Notes: generated from the letters alone by a model not told the origin. Shown: positions 35,275 to 43,380, numbered from the stretch's first letter. The stretch: 64,000 bases of DNA from Piscinibacter defluvii (GCF_004011805.1 NZ_RCHJ01000014.1:62001-126000), one strand, 5' to 3'. A program made the numbers and translations.

Positions 35275-36807
35275 TCAGTGCGGCTCGCCGAGCCGGATGG
35301 CTTTGCTGACGAGCTGGTGCACGCCGCCGACCATGCTCATGTCGAAGCCGTAGTAGGGCAGCACCTTGCTGAACTGCGCCTTGCAAATGGCGCAGATGGT
35401 GGCCATGAAGTTCACGCCGTGGCGGTCGACCACCTGCTGCAGCGCCTCCATGCGCGGCAGCGCGCCCTTGACACGCAGCTCGATCAGGTCGTCGGTCAGC
35501 AGGCCGCCGCCACCGCCGCAGCAGAAGGTGCTCTCGTGGATGGTGTCCGGCGCCATGTCGTGGAACCGGTTGGCCACCGCCTTGATGATGTGGCGCGGAA
35601 TGGCGAACTGCCCGCCCGGCGCATCGCCCATGCGCGAGGCACGCGCCACGTTGCACGAGTCGTGGAAGGTGACGATGCGGTCGTCGTTCTTCTCTTTGTC
35701 GAACTTCAGCGCACCGCGCTGGATCAGGTCCCAGGTCAGCTCGCAGATGTGCATCGGCTGCTTGTAGCGGCCGTCGAGCTGGCTCTGCAGCTGGATGGCA
35801 AACGGGTCCTTCCCGCCGGCGCCGATGCCCACCAGCGTGTTCCAGAAGCTGTAGGCCACGCGCCAGGCGTGGCCGCATTCGCCGACCACGATGCGCTTGA
35901 CGCCGAGCTCGAGCGCGGCCTCGCGGATGCGCAGCGCGATCTTGCGCAGCTGCTCGTAGTTGCCGATGAACATGCCGAAGTTGCCGGCCTCGCTGGCCTT
36001 GCTCGACAGCGTCCAGCTGATGCCCGCGGCGTGGAACACCTTGCCGTAGCCGATCAGGCTCTCGACATGCGGCTCGGCGAAGAAGTCGGCGCTCGGCGTG
36101 ACCAGCAGCACCTCGGCGCCCTGCACGTCCATCGGGTAGCGCACGTCGACGCCGGTGTCTTCCTTGACGTCCTCCTCGAGCCCGAGCAGCGTGTCCTCGA
36201 GCGCGGGGCCGGGCAGGCCGAGGTTGTTGCCGATGCGGTGGACCTTGCCGATGATCTCGTTGCTGTACTTCTGGCCCAGGCCCACCGAGTCCATGATCTC
36301 GCGCGCGGCCATGGTGATCTCGGCGGTGTCGATGCCGTAGGGGCAGAACACCGAGCAGCGCCGGCACTCCGAGCACTGGTGGTAGTAGGCGTACCACTGG
36401 TCGAGCACGTCCTTCGTCAGGTCCACCGCGCCGACCAGCTTCGGGAAGTGCCTGCCCGCGAAGGTGAAGTAGCGCCGGTAGACCGCGCGCATCAGGTCCT
36501 GGCGCGCCACCGGCATGTTCTTCGGGTCGCCGGTGCCGAGGAAGTAGTGGCACTTGTCCGAGCAGGCGCCGCAGTGCACGCAGGCGTCCATGTAGACCTG
36601 CAGGCTGCGGTACTTGCCCAGCAGCTCGCCCATCTTCGCGATGGCACGCTGCTCCCAGCCCTCGGCCAGCTCGCCCGGGAAGCCGATGTTGGTCTGGATG
36701 GCGGCGCTGGCGACGAAAGGCTTGCTGTGTCCCATCGCGCCCGCGGCCACCAGCGGGATCACCGGGTAGGGCTTGAGCTTCGGGGTCTCGAAGGCGGCAG
36801 TGGCCAT
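35275..36807 (-). CDS. dsrK: DsrK, HdrD-like iron-sulfur subunit
   Basis: A 510-residue protein with two ferredoxin motifs (CVHCGACSDKC, CSECRRCSVFCPYG) and a catalytic CCG-type region (GECGHAW, STFCCGGGGG, ICAICKAQF). It is thought to bind a noncubane [4Fe-4S] cluster and to react with the DsrC trisulfide or disulfide. It sits 4 bp after dsrM, its membrane partner. It is homologous to Isp2 of the hydrogenase locus. Confidence 0.95.
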   Translation of the reverse strand: MATAAFETPKLKPYPVIPLVAAGAMGHSKPFVASAAIQTNIGFPGELAEGWEQRAIAKMGELLGKYRSLQVYMDACVHCGACSDKCHYFLGTGDPKNMPVARQDLMRAVYRRYFTFAGRHFPKLVGAVDLTKDVLDQWYAYYHQCSECRRCSVFCPYGIDTAEITMAAREIMDSVGLGQKYSNEIIGKVHRIGNNLGLPGPALEDTLLGLEEDVKEDTGVDVRYPMDVQGAEVLLVTPSADFFAEPHVESLIGYGKVFHAAGISWTLSSKASEAGNFGMFIGNYEQLRKIALRIREAALELGVKRIVVGECGHAWRVAYSFWNTLVGIGAGGKDPFAIQLQSQLDGRYKQPMHICELTWDLIQRGALKFDKEKNDDRIVTFHDSCNVARASRMGDAPGGQFAIPRHIIKAVANRFHDMAPDTIHESTFCCGGGGGLLTDDLIELRVKGALPRMEALQQVVDRHGVNFMATICAICKAQFSKVLPYYGFDMSMVGGVHQLVSKAIRLGEPH

Positions 36808-36811
36808 CGGC

Positions 36812-37540
36812 TCACTTCTCCAGCACAGCCGCCCAGGACGCCATGTGGCGTGCCTCGCGCGGGTTGTCGACCTGGTAGCGCGTCGGGCTGAAGAACAGGC
36901 CGGGCGCGTGCAGCAGCTTGCTGATCGGGAACACGATCATCAGCAGCGCCACCAGCGTGAGGTGCAGCAGCAGCAGCGGGTCGCTGGGCAGCGGTTGCCA
37001 GTCGAATCGAAGCAGCCCGAGCGTGAAGGCCTTCAGCGCGACGATGTCGGTGTGCGCGACGAAGCGCATCAGCAGGCCCGAGCCGGCGATGGCCAGCAGC
37101 AGCGCCAGGTGAAGATGGTCCGAGGGCGTGGAGATGTAGCGCACGCGGTCGACCAGGACCCTTCGTGCCCACAGCCCGGCCAGGCCCGCGGCCATCGCGA
37201 AGCCGGCATAGGTGCCGAAGAACTGCACGAAGACGATCGCGCTCCACACCGGCTCCTGGAAGTAGCGCAGGTGGCGCAGCAGCACCAGCAGCAGCGCGGC
37301 GTGGAACAGCCAGCCGAAGGCCCAGGTCCACTTGTTCGACTTGAACAGGCTCTCGAACCACAGCACCTCGCGCGCCATGCGCAGCGCGACGCCGGCGCCG
37401 CTGGTCGGTGCCGGCGTGGTGGGGATCTTCAGCGGCGCGGGCGCGCGCAGGTAGAGCCGGATGCGCAGCGCCAGGCCGATCACCAGCACCGCGGTGGCCG
37501 CGTAGAACAGCAACGCGAACGTGATGGTCAGGATCGGCAT
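36812..37540 (-). CDS. dsrM: DsrM, cytochrome b membrane subunit
   Basis: A 242-residue NarI-like protein with about five or six helices and heme-ligand histidines such as FHAALLLVLLRHLRYF, DHLHLALLLAIAGSG and LLHLTLVALLMIVFP. It passes electrons between DsrK in the cytoplasm and quinone. It is located 27 bp downstream of dsrC, in the canonical C-M-K order. Confidence 0.94.
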   Translation of the reverse strand: MPILTITFALLFYAATAVLVIGLALRIRLYLRAPAPLKIPTTPAPTSGAGVALRMAREVLWFESLFKSNKWTWAFGWLFHAALLLVLLRHLRYFQEPVWSAIVFVQFFGTYAGFAMAAGLAGLWARRVLVDRVRYISTPSDHLHLALLLAIAGSGLLMRFVAHTDIVALKAFTLGLLRFDWQPLPSDPLLLLHLTLVALLMIVFPISKLLHAPGLFFSPTRYQVDNPREARHMASWAAVLEK

Positions 37541-37567
37541 GCGAGCTGCTCTTGCGCGCCCAGGGAG

Positions 37568-37900
37568 TCACACGCAGCCGGTCGGCTTGGGCAGGCCGGC
37601 GATCTTGCAGGCCTGCTTGGCCGGGCCGTAGGGGAACAGCTCGTAGAGGTACTTGCTGTTGCCCTTGTCGGGCCCGAGCTGCTTGCCGATCGCCTTGGTC
37701 AGCACGCGCACCGCGGGGGCGATCTGGTACTCGTTGTAGTAGTCGCGCAGGAAGTTGACGACCTCCCAGTGGTTGGGCGTCATCTCGACGTTCTCGCTCT
37801 GGGCGATGACCTTGGCCACGTCCTCGTTCCAGTCGGCGAGGTTGACGAGGTAGCCTTCCTCGTCGGTGTCGTAGGTCTTGCCGGCGGCTTCGATGGGCAT
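37568..37900 (-). CDS. dsrC: DsrC, sulfur-carrier protein with both redox cysteines
   Basis: A 110-residue DsrC. The C-terminal arm reads GPAKQACKIAGLPKPTGCV, with CysB at 98 and penultimate CysA at 109, the pair that carries sulfur from DsrEFH to DsrAB. The body has EEGYLVNLADWNEDVAKVIA and TPNHWEVVNFLRDYYNE. It is the only one of three family members in the window that keeps the two cysteines. It is located between dsrH and dsrM as in other sulfur oxidisers. Confidence 0.97.
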   Translation of the reverse strand: MPIEAAGKTYDTDEEGYLVNLADWNEDVAKVIAQSENVEMTPNHWEVVNFLRDYYNEYQIAPAVRVLTKAIGKQLGPDKGNSKYLYELFPYGPAKQACKIAGLPKPTGCV

Positions 37901-37919
37901 GGCGTTTCTCCTTTGGAAG

Positions 37920-38219
37920 TCAGAGCCAGGTCTGGTTGTTCGGGTGTTCGGCGACGAGGTCGACGAAGCCGGCGTAGTCGACCGCCGTGACGCCGTCGAC
38001 CAGCGAGGCGGCGACGCCGCGCGCGTCGAGATCGGGTTTGAGCACATAGACCTTCAGGCGCGGCAGCGCCTCGGCCAGGCCGGCCGAGGCGGCGCCGCCC
38101 TTCGTGGCGGCGTACACGCCGTCCTCGATCAGCAGCAGCGCGTGGCCGTCCTGCGCGAAGCGCAGGCAGCTGGCGAGCGAGCTGGTCTGTCGGTGCGACT
38201 TGTTGACGATGTGCAGCAT
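37920..38219 (-). CDS. dsrH: DsrH, TusB-like subunit of the DsrEFH sulfurtransferase
   Basis: A 99-residue TusB/DsrH-family protein (MLHIVNKSHRQTSSLASCLR) with the conserved cysteine at 18 that can take part in sulfur transfer. With DsrE and DsrF it forms the DsrE2F2H2 hexamer that loads sulfur onto DsrC. DsrEFH is a marker of the oxidative direction. Confidence 0.95.
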   Translation of the reverse strand: MLHIVNKSHRQTSSLASCLRFAQDGHALLLIEDGVYAATKGGAASAGLAEALPRLKVYVLKPDLDARGVAASLVDGVTAVDYAGFVDLVAEHPNNQTWL

Positions 38220-38228
38220 GGCCGTTCC

Positions 38229-38585
38229 TCAGAAGCTCAGGACCACGTCCTGCTCCGCCATCAGCGCCGCCATCTCGGGGGTGGACAGCACCTCGACGTC
38301 GACGATCAGGTCGTCTTCGGTGAGTCCACGCGCCTGCAGCGACTCGCGCTCGACGTAGAGCTTCTCGACGTCGTAGCCGTCCAGCGCGCGGTAGGTCTTG
38401 GAGTGGTTCTTGATGCCGATGCCGGCGGTGTCCTGGCCCTTCACCAGCTCGTAGACGCCGTCGTCGAGGAAGACCAGGCTCACGTCCTGGTCGAAGGTGG
38501 CGGCGATCAGCACCACCTCCAGGCTCTCGAGCGCGTAGATCGTGCCGTACGGGGCCTTGCGGTTGACGAACATGAACTTCTTCAT
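38229..38585 (-). CDS. dsrF: DsrF, TusC-like subunit of DsrEFH
   Basis: A 118-residue TusC/DsrF-family protein (MKKFMFVNRKAPYG, FLDDGVYELVKGQDT). It contains no cysteine, which is usual because DsrE and DsrH hold the transfer cysteines. It is a structural subunit of the hexamer, encoded 3 bp after dsrE. Confidence 0.95.
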   Translation of the reverse strand: MKKFMFVNRKAPYGTIYALESLEVVLIAATFDQDVSLVFLDDGVYELVKGQDTAGIGIKNHSKTYRALDGYDVEKLYVERESLQARGLTEDDLIVDVEVLSTPEMAALMAEQDVVLSF

Positions 38586-38588
38586 CGT

Positions 38589-38948
38589 TCAGTCTCCGAA
38601 GGTCACGAGCCGATCGGCCTTGATGCCGCTGTCCACCAGCTGGCCGAGGCCGCTGATGCGAAAGCCCGGCGCCAGCACCTCGTCCTTGATGCCGCGGCGC
38701 AGCGCGGCGGCGACGCAGACGACGAGGTCCACGCCGTGCTGCTCCTTCAGGGCCGACCATCGGTTGACGATGTGGCGGTCGTCCTGCGGCGGCTCGGTGA
38801 GCTTGGTCGCGTTGTAGACGCCGTCGTGATAGAAGAAGACGCGGTGGATCTCGTGGCCCTTGGCGATGGCGGCCTGGCAGAACTGCCAGGCGCTGTCGGC
38901 CGCCTGATGGGTGTACGGTCCTTCGCTGACCAGGATGCCGAACTTCAT
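38589..38948 (-). CDS. dsrE: DsrE, TusD-like catalytic subunit of DsrEFH
   Basis: A 119-residue TusD/DsrE protein. C78 (DLVVCVAAALRRG) corresponds to the active-site cysteine of Allochromatium DsrE, which carries the persulfide. It receives sulfur from TusA or similar carriers and passes it to DsrC. It starts 1 bp after the dsrB stop. Confidence 0.96.
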   Translation of the reverse strand: MKFGILVSEGPYTHQAADSAWQFCQAAIAKGHEIHRVFFYHDGVYNATKLTEPPQDDRHIVNRWSALKEQHGVDLVVCVAAALRRGIKDEVLAPGFRISGLGQLVDSGIKADRLVTFGD

Positions 38949-38949
38949 C

Positions 38950-40020
38950 TCAGAACCTGATGTGCGTGGAGGCGTTCAGGTTGGCCCGCGAGCCGCGCCA
39001 GTCGTCGATGAGGTACTTGGTGAAGGGAAGGTCGCACTTCTCGAAGAAGCGCGGCCAGCCGATGCGCTCCACCCAGTCGGACACGCGTTCCCACGAGCGG
39101 GCGTCTTCCTTGTAGGTGTAGAGGATCTTCTTGACGATGGCCGACACCTCGGGCCAGCGCGGCGGGTTGTTGGGCAGGCCGCTGGCGACCATCTTCATGA
39201 AGGTCGGCTTGCCGCGGGCGTTGGAGTTCTTGCCGCCGACCCAGATCGCCAGCTTCGAATGCTCCGGGTCGTTGATCTGCATCGGCGGGCACGGGGGGTA
39301 GCACGCGCCGCAGCAGATGCACTTCTTCTCGTCCACCTCGAGCGAGGGCTTGCCGTTGACCAGCGCCGGGCGGATCGCCGCCACCGGGCAGCGCGCCACG
39401 ACGGCCGGGCGCTCGCAGACGTTGGCCACCAGGTCGTGGTTGATCTTGGGCGGCTTGGTGTGCTGCACGATGATCGCGATGTCGGCCTGGCCGCCGCAGT
39501 TGATCTCGCAGCAGCTGGTGGACAGGTGCACGCGGTTGGGCATGTCCTCGCGGATGAACTCGGTGTAGAGCTCGTCCATCAGCGCCTTCACCGCACCCGA
39601 GGCGTCGGTGCCCGGGATGTCGCAGTGCAGCCAGCCCTGCGTGTGGGCGATCATCGACACCGAGTTGCCGGTGCCGCCGACCGGGAAGCCGGCCGTCGTC
39701 AGCGCCTCGACCAGCGGCTCGACCTTGGCCGGGTCGCTGACCATGAACTCGATGTTGCTGCGGATCGTGAAGCGCACATGGCCTTCGGCATAGCGGTCGG
39801 CGATGTCGCACAACTTGCGGATGGTGTGCACGTCCATCTGGCGCTGCGTGCCGGCGCGCACGCTCCACACCTCGTCGCCGCCGTGGGCCACGTGGTGCAG
39901 CACGCCGGGGCGCGGCCGGTCGTGGTAGCGCCAGTTGCCGTAGTTCTTCAGCAGCGCCGGGTGCAGGAAGGGGCGGTTGTCGGGAACGCCGCTCTCGATC
40001 GGGGTGCGCATCTGTGCCAT
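38950..40020 (-). CDS. dsrB: Reverse dissimilatory sulfite reductase, beta subunit
   Basis: A 356-residue siroheme sulfite reductase subunit. The siroheme/[4Fe-4S] ligands are in STSCCEINCGG and a preceding/following Cys pair; the inserted ferredoxin domain has CICCGACYPPCPP. ATG 40020 (MAQMRTPIES) is 10 bp after dsrA. With DsrA it oxidises the sulfur bound to DsrC to sulfite in the cytoplasm. Confidence 0.97.
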   Translation of the reverse strand: MAQMRTPIESGVPDNRPFLHPALLKNYGNWRYHDRPRPGVLHHVAHGGDEVWSVRAGTQRQMDVHTIRKLCDIADRYAEGHVRFTIRSNIEFMVSDPAKVEPLVEALTTAGFPVGGTGNSVSMIAHTQGWLHCDIPGTDASGAVKALMDELYTEFIREDMPNRVHLSTSCCEINCGGQADIAIIVQHTKPPKINHDLVANVCERPAVVARCPVAAIRPALVNGKPSLEVDEKKCICCGACYPPCPPMQINDPEHSKLAIWVGGKNSNARGKPTFMKMVASGLPNNPPRWPEVSAIVKKILYTYKEDARSWERVSDWVERIGWPRFFEKCDLPFTKYLIDDWRGSRANLNASTHIRF

Positions 40021-40030
40021 CTGCTGCTCC

Positions 40031-41326
40031 TCAGGCCGCGGCCTTCTTGGCGTTGATGCGCGCGACTTCCTCGTCCCAGCCGTCGGTGCGCACATAGGGG
40101 TTGGTGCGGGGCGTCGCGACCATGTTCGGGTCGATCTCCACGCCGATGCCCTCGAGGAAGTTGACGAGGCCGATGCGCTCGATCATCTCGCCGGTGCGCT
40201 CGTGCTCGAGCGCGTTCTCGGCGAAGAAGTCGATCACCTTCTGGCCCAGCTCGACCAGGGCCTCGTAGTCCTCTTCGGTCTTCAGCGGCAGGAAGGGCAC
40301 GACCACGGTGCCCATCAGGTCACCGATCTTCAGCGTGCGCTTGCCGCCGATCAGGATGGTCGCGCCGGTGTCGGTGCCGTGGGCGAGCGCGCCGGTCATC
40401 ACGTTGATGCAGTGCATGCAGCGCACGCAGTTGCTGTTGTCGATCTCCAGCGCGTGGCTGTCGCTGATCTTCACGCTGGAGATGGTCGGGCCGGTGGCCA
40501 GGTCCTTGACCTCCTTGAGCATGATGGTCTTGGTCGGGCAGCGCGAGATCACGTTGTTGACCAGCTCGTTCATGCCGTGGGCGGCGAACCACTTGCGCGC
40601 CAGCTCCTCGTCGCTGCGCATGTTGTCGCGCCAGGTGCCGATCACGGCCATGTCCGAGCGCTGGATCGAGTTCATGCAGTCGTTCGGGCAGCCGCTGAAC
40701 TTGAACTTGAACTTGTAGGGCAGGGCCGGGCGGTGGATGTCGTCGAGGAAGGTGTTGATCACCTGGCGGTGCGCCTTGGCCTCGTCGTAGCAGCTCTGCT
40801 CGCAGCGCGCCGCGCCGACGCAGCTCATCGAGGTGCGCACCGCGGGGCCGGCGCCGCCGAGGTCGAAGCCGAGCTCGTTGAGCTCGTCGAAGGCGTCCTG
40901 CACCTTGGCGGTGGTGGCGCCCTGGAACATGATGTCGCCGCTCTGGCCGTGGAAGGCGATCAGGCCCGAGCCGTGCTTCTCCCAGATGTCGCACATCTTG
41001 CGCAGCACCTCGGTGTTGTAGTGCATGCCCGCCGGCGGCTGCACGCGCAGGGTGTGGAACTCGGCCGCGTCGGGGAACATCGGCTTGTCGTTCTCGTCCT
41101 TCAGCTCGGTGAAGCGCGGGATCACGCCGCCGCCGTAGCCGAACACGCCCACCGTGCCGCCCTTCCAGTAGCCCTTGCGGGTGCGGTAGGAGGTCTCGAG
41201 CTGGCCCATCAGGTCGACCATGTAGTCCTTCTCCTTCGCCAGCCGCTTCAGGCCGGTGACGAAGCTGGGCCAGGGGCCGCTCTCGAGCTCGTCGAGCATC
41301 GGCGTCTCGTGCATCTTCTTGGCCAT
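40031..41326 (-). CDS. dsrA: Reverse dissimilatory sulfite reductase, alpha subunit
   Basis: A 431-residue DsrA. Siroheme-proximal cluster ligands lie in MSCVGAARCEQSC and FSGCPNDCMN; the ferredoxin domain has CVRCMHCINVM. It heads the dsrABEFHCMKLJOPN operon, about 13 kb long. The accompanying dsrEFH and dsrL and the lack of dsrD identify the oxidative type. The start lies 75 bp from copy 2 of the 52-bp element, which is read in the dsrA direction. Confidence 0.97.
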   Translation of the reverse strand: MAKKMHETPMLDELESGPWPSFVTGLKRLAKEKDYMVDLMGQLETSYRTRKGYWKGGTVGVFGYGGGVIPRFTELKDENDKPMFPDAAEFHTLRVQPPAGMHYNTEVLRKMCDIWEKHGSGLIAFHGQSGDIMFQGATTAKVQDAFDELNELGFDLGGAGPAVRTSMSCVGAARCEQSCYDEAKAHRQVINTFLDDIHRPALPYKFKFKFSGCPNDCMNSIQRSDMAVIGTWRDNMRSDEELARKWFAAHGMNELVNNVISRCPTKTIMLKEVKDLATGPTISSVKISDSHALEIDNSNCVRCMHCINVMTGALAHGTDTGATILIGGKRTLKIGDLMGTVVVPFLPLKTEEDYEALVELGQKVIDFFAENALEHERTGEMIERIGLVNFLEGIGVEIDPNMVATPRTNPYVRTDGWDEEVARINAKKAAA

Positions 41327-41400
41327 GGTCGTGTGTCTCCTTGGGGTGAAAGCATCCTAGGGAGCGCTCCCGGTGCCCGCCATCACTCCGGTTGGGTGCG

Positions 41401-41452
41401 ACGCACTACCCGAAAGGGTTATCCGGCCTTACCCGACGCGGTGATAGACGCT
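41401..41452 (-). promoter_or_regulatory. Copy 2 of the shared 52-bp element (dsrA / ten-gene operon)
   Basis: Read on the minus strand it begins AGCGTCTATCACCGCGTCGG and ends CGGGTAGTGCGT, aligned without gaps to copies 1 (37/52) and 3 (39/52). The inverted repeats here are ATCACC...GGGTAA and TAACCCTTTCGGGTA. It lies in the 169-bp gap between dsrA and the divergent gene at 41496: the GGGTARTG edge is 75 bp from the dsrA start and the AGCGTC edge 44 bp from the other start. It should control both directions. Confidence 0.78.
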
Positions 41453-41495
41453 GCGCCGCCGCGCCGCGCCCAATGCCGGGCATCAGGAGAACCGG

Positions 41496-41711
41496 ATGCC
41501 CCGCGTGACCCCGCTCGCGAAGCTGCGCGTGCCCCTCGGCGGCCAGGAGATCGAGCTGCAGCAGTTCGACCACGACGCCGGAGGCATGAGCCTGCTGCGC
41601 ACCCGCATCCGCGAGAAGAGCCGCTTCACGGTGTTCGAGGTCGATGCGCAGACCGCCGCCGCCTGGGGCGAGGCGCTGCTGCGCTGGGCGCGCTCGCAGG
41701 GAGTCGGCTGA
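41496..41711 (+). CDS. Small conserved-looking protein of unknown function
   Basis: A 71-residue protein (MPRVTPLAKLRVPLGGQEIE) with a predicted beta-rich first half and a helical end (AAAWGEALLRWARS). No signal, membrane segment or cysteine. It has a clear AGGAG Shine-Dalgarno (CATCAGGAGAACCGG before the ATG). It is the first gene of the operon divergent from dsrA, 44 bp from the shared element. The family is not recognised. Confidence 0.7.
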   Translation: MPRVTPLAKLRVPLGGQEIELQQFDHDAGGMSLLRTRIREKSRFTVFEVDAQTAAAWGEALLRWARSQGVG

Positions 41712-41712
41712 G

Positions 41713-42333
41713 GTGGCGGACGCGGCCATGCTCGATCTGGTGTTCCCGCTGCACGGCCACGCGCTGCCGCGCGACCACCGCTGGGCGCTCGCGCAGGCGC
41801 TCGTCGAGGCGCTTCCGGCGCTCGCCGAGGACCCGCTGGCCGCGGTGCATCCGGTCCGGCTGGTGCCCGGCACGGGCGAGCCGGCGCTGCTGTCGGCGCG
41901 TGCGCGGCTGGTGCTGCGCGTGGCCCGTGGCGCGGCCGGCGCGGCGCAGGCCCTGGCCGGCCGCCGGCTGCACGTGGGCGGCTGCACGGTCCAGCTCGGC
42001 ACGCCGCAGCAGCGCGAGCTGCTGCCGCACACGACGCTGTACGCCCACTTCGTGGACGCCGGCCAGATCGACGCGGGCGACGAGGCGGGCTTCCTGGCCA
42101 CGATGGGCGAGGAGCTGGCGCGGCTGGAGGTGCGCTGCCAGCGGGTCTGCGGGCGCGCGCAGCGGCTGCGCGGGCCCGACCACACGCTGCAGGGCTACAG
42201 CCTGATGCTGCATGGCCTGCGCGAGGCGGGCGCGCTGCGCGTGCTCGAGCACGGCCTGGGCGCGCACCGCCTGATGGGCTGCGGCGTGTTCGTGCCGCAC
42301 AAGTCGGCCGCCGCCGTGGGCGAGATCGATTGA
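41713..42333 (+). CDS. Orphan Cas6/Cmx6-like protein (RNA-endonuclease fold)
   Basis: A 206-residue protein from GTG 41713, which has GGGAG at good spacing; ATG 41728 is an alternative. The pattern matches the Cas6/Cmx6 family of type I-MYXAN CRISPR systems: an N-terminal LVFPLHGHALPRDHRWALAQAL with D21-H22, a middle RLHVGGCTVQLG strand pair, and the C-terminal glycine-rich loop GLGAHRLMGCGVFVPHK. No CRISPR repeat or other cas gene is present in the 64 kb. It sits between a small protein and a DsrC-like gene in a sulfur locus, so a non-CRISPR RNA-binding role is likely. The family call rests on remembered motifs. Confidence 0.72.
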   Translation: MADAAMLDLVFPLHGHALPRDHRWALAQALVEALPALAEDPLAAVHPVRLVPGTGEPALLSARARLVLRVARGAAGAAQALAGRRLHVGGCTVQLGTPQQRELLPHTTLYAHFVDAGQIDAGDEAGFLATMGEELARLEVRCQRVCGRAQRLRGPDHTLQGYSLMLHGLREAGALRVLEHGLGAHRLMGCGVFVPHKSAAAVGEID

Positions 42334-42353
42334 CCACAGGAGAGACGAACCCG

Positions 42354-42683
42354 ATGAGCTACACCGTCCATGGCCGCGAACTCGAGACCGACGAGCAGGG
42401 CTACCTGCTGGAGGCGGACTTCAGCGACGAGGTGGTGCCGGTGATCGCGGCGGCCGAGAACATCACGCTGGGCGATGCGCACTGGAAGGTGATCCACTAC
42501 CTGCGCGACGAGTACCGCGAGCACGGCCACACGCCCAACTTCCGCAACATGCTCAAGGGCCTGGCGGACATCCTGCCCGGCTGCGACAGCAAGTCGCTGT
42601 ACGACCTGTTCCCGCTCGGCCCGGCCAAGCAGGCGGCCAAGGTGGCCGGCCTGCCGCAGCCGCTGGGCAAGGGCGGGTACTGA
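42354..42683 (+). CDS. DsrC/TusE-family protein without redox cysteines (second paralogue)
   Basis: A 109-residue DsrC/TusE-like protein (ETDEQGYLLEADFSDEVVPV, LGDAHWKVIHYLRDEYREHG). The C-terminal arm is GPAKQAAKVAGLPQPLGKGG, with alanine replacing CysB and no penultimate CysA. The only cysteine (PGCDSK) is elsewhere. Apart from those changes the arm keeps the DsrC sequence closely, so it can probably still dock on DsrC partners but cannot carry sulfur. It follows the Cas6-like gene by 20 bp. Confidence 0.87.
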   Translation: MSYTVHGRELETDEQGYLLEADFSDEVVPVIAAAENITLGDAHWKVIHYLRDEYREHGHTPNFRNMLKGLADILPGCDSKSLYDLFPLGPAKQAAKVAGLPQPLGKGGY

Positions 42684-42689
42684 TGTTGA

Positions 42690-42740
42690 CCCCCAAGACG
42701 CTTCGCGTCGCCCCCCCGAGGGGGAGCGTCCGGCTTGGGG
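42690..42740. repeat. GC-rich nested-hairpin intergenic repeat
   Basis: An outer inverted repeat CCCCAAG...CTTGGGG (42691-42697 and 42734-42740) encloses GACGC-TTC-GCGTC (42697-42709) and CCCCCCC-GA-GGGGG (42711-42724). This looks like the dispersed intergenic repeat common in Burkholderiales genomes. It fills the gap between the DsrC-like gene and the next gene and could attenuate transcription or stabilise the RNA. A related copy lies at 43387-43425. Confidence 0.7.
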
Positions 42741-42765
42741 CGGCCCGGCGCCGGACTTGATCGCC

Positions 42766-43380
42766 ATGGCCACGCCCCCGCGTCTGAAGGCGCACTGGTT
42801 CAAGCCGGAGCAGGCGAAGAATCCGGCGCAGACCGGTAGCGCGATCGCGTTCATCGCCTGGCGCGTGGCCACGCACGCCATCAAGCGGCTGCGCGAGGCG
42901 GGCTTCGACATCGACGCCGGCGCGGCCTACTTCGGTGTGCTGCGCGAGCTGCTGGCCTTCCTGCTCGCCGGGGCCGACCGCATCGCCTATGCGCGGCTGG
43001 GCGCCGAGGGCCGCACGCCCTTCACCACCACGATGGTGCTGCGCGCCGCGGAGATCCTCGACGAGAACGAGTCCGACCTGCTCGGCCCGCTGGCCGACGG
43101 CGCGAGCTACGCCGAGCGCTTCGTCGAGCAGTTCAACGTGCTCTGCGGGCACTACGCCGAGTTCGGTTGGGGCGAGCGCGAGGGGCCGGACTTCGCCTTC
43201 ACGCGCTACCTCGGCCACCGCCTCGAGCCGCTGGTGCCCGAGAAGGACCGCCGCTGGGTGCTCGACCAGGTGATGGCCGCCGAGGTGCCCGAGGCCGTCG
43301 GCCTGCTGCAGCGGGCCATGGACGGCGTGTTCTCCAGCGAACCGCGGCGCACGCGGCACGCGTCCATGAGCGGGGAGTGA
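42766..43380 (+). CDS. Conserved-type soluble protein of unknown function
   Basis: A 204-residue mostly helical protein (MATPPRLKAHWFKPEQAKNP) with no signal, membrane segment or recognisable cofactor motif; it has a single cysteine (NVLCGHYAEFG). The C-terminus contains DFAFTRYLGHRLEPLVPEKD. I start it at ATG 42766; the frame opens earlier with TTG 42757. It is flanked on both sides by hairpin repeats. I do not recognise it. Its place in the operon suggests a sulfur-related role. Confidence 0.72.
   Translation: MATPPRLKAHWFKPEQAKNPAQTGSAIAFIAWRVATHAIKRLREAGFDIDAGAAYFGVLRELLAFLLAGADRIAYARLGAEGRTPFTTTMVLRAAEILDENESDLLGPLADGASYAERFVEQFNVLCGHYAEFGWGEREGPDFAFTRYLGHRLEPLVPEKDRRWVLDQVMAAEVPEAVGLLQRAMDGVFSSEPRRTRHASMSGE

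Noticed and set aside
40031-41326. DsrAB as a reductive (sulfate-reducer) enzyme
   Set aside because: dsrEFH, dsrL and soeABC are present and dsrD is absent, which fits the oxidative pathway.
41361-41370. GGAGCGCTCC palindrome upstream of dsrA as an operator
   Set aside because: Ten bases, GC-rich, single copy, not found near the other two shared elements.
41713-42333. A CRISPR-Cas system around the Cas6-like gene
   Set aside because: I see no array of direct repeats and no other cas gene anywhere in the window; neighbours are sulfur-related.
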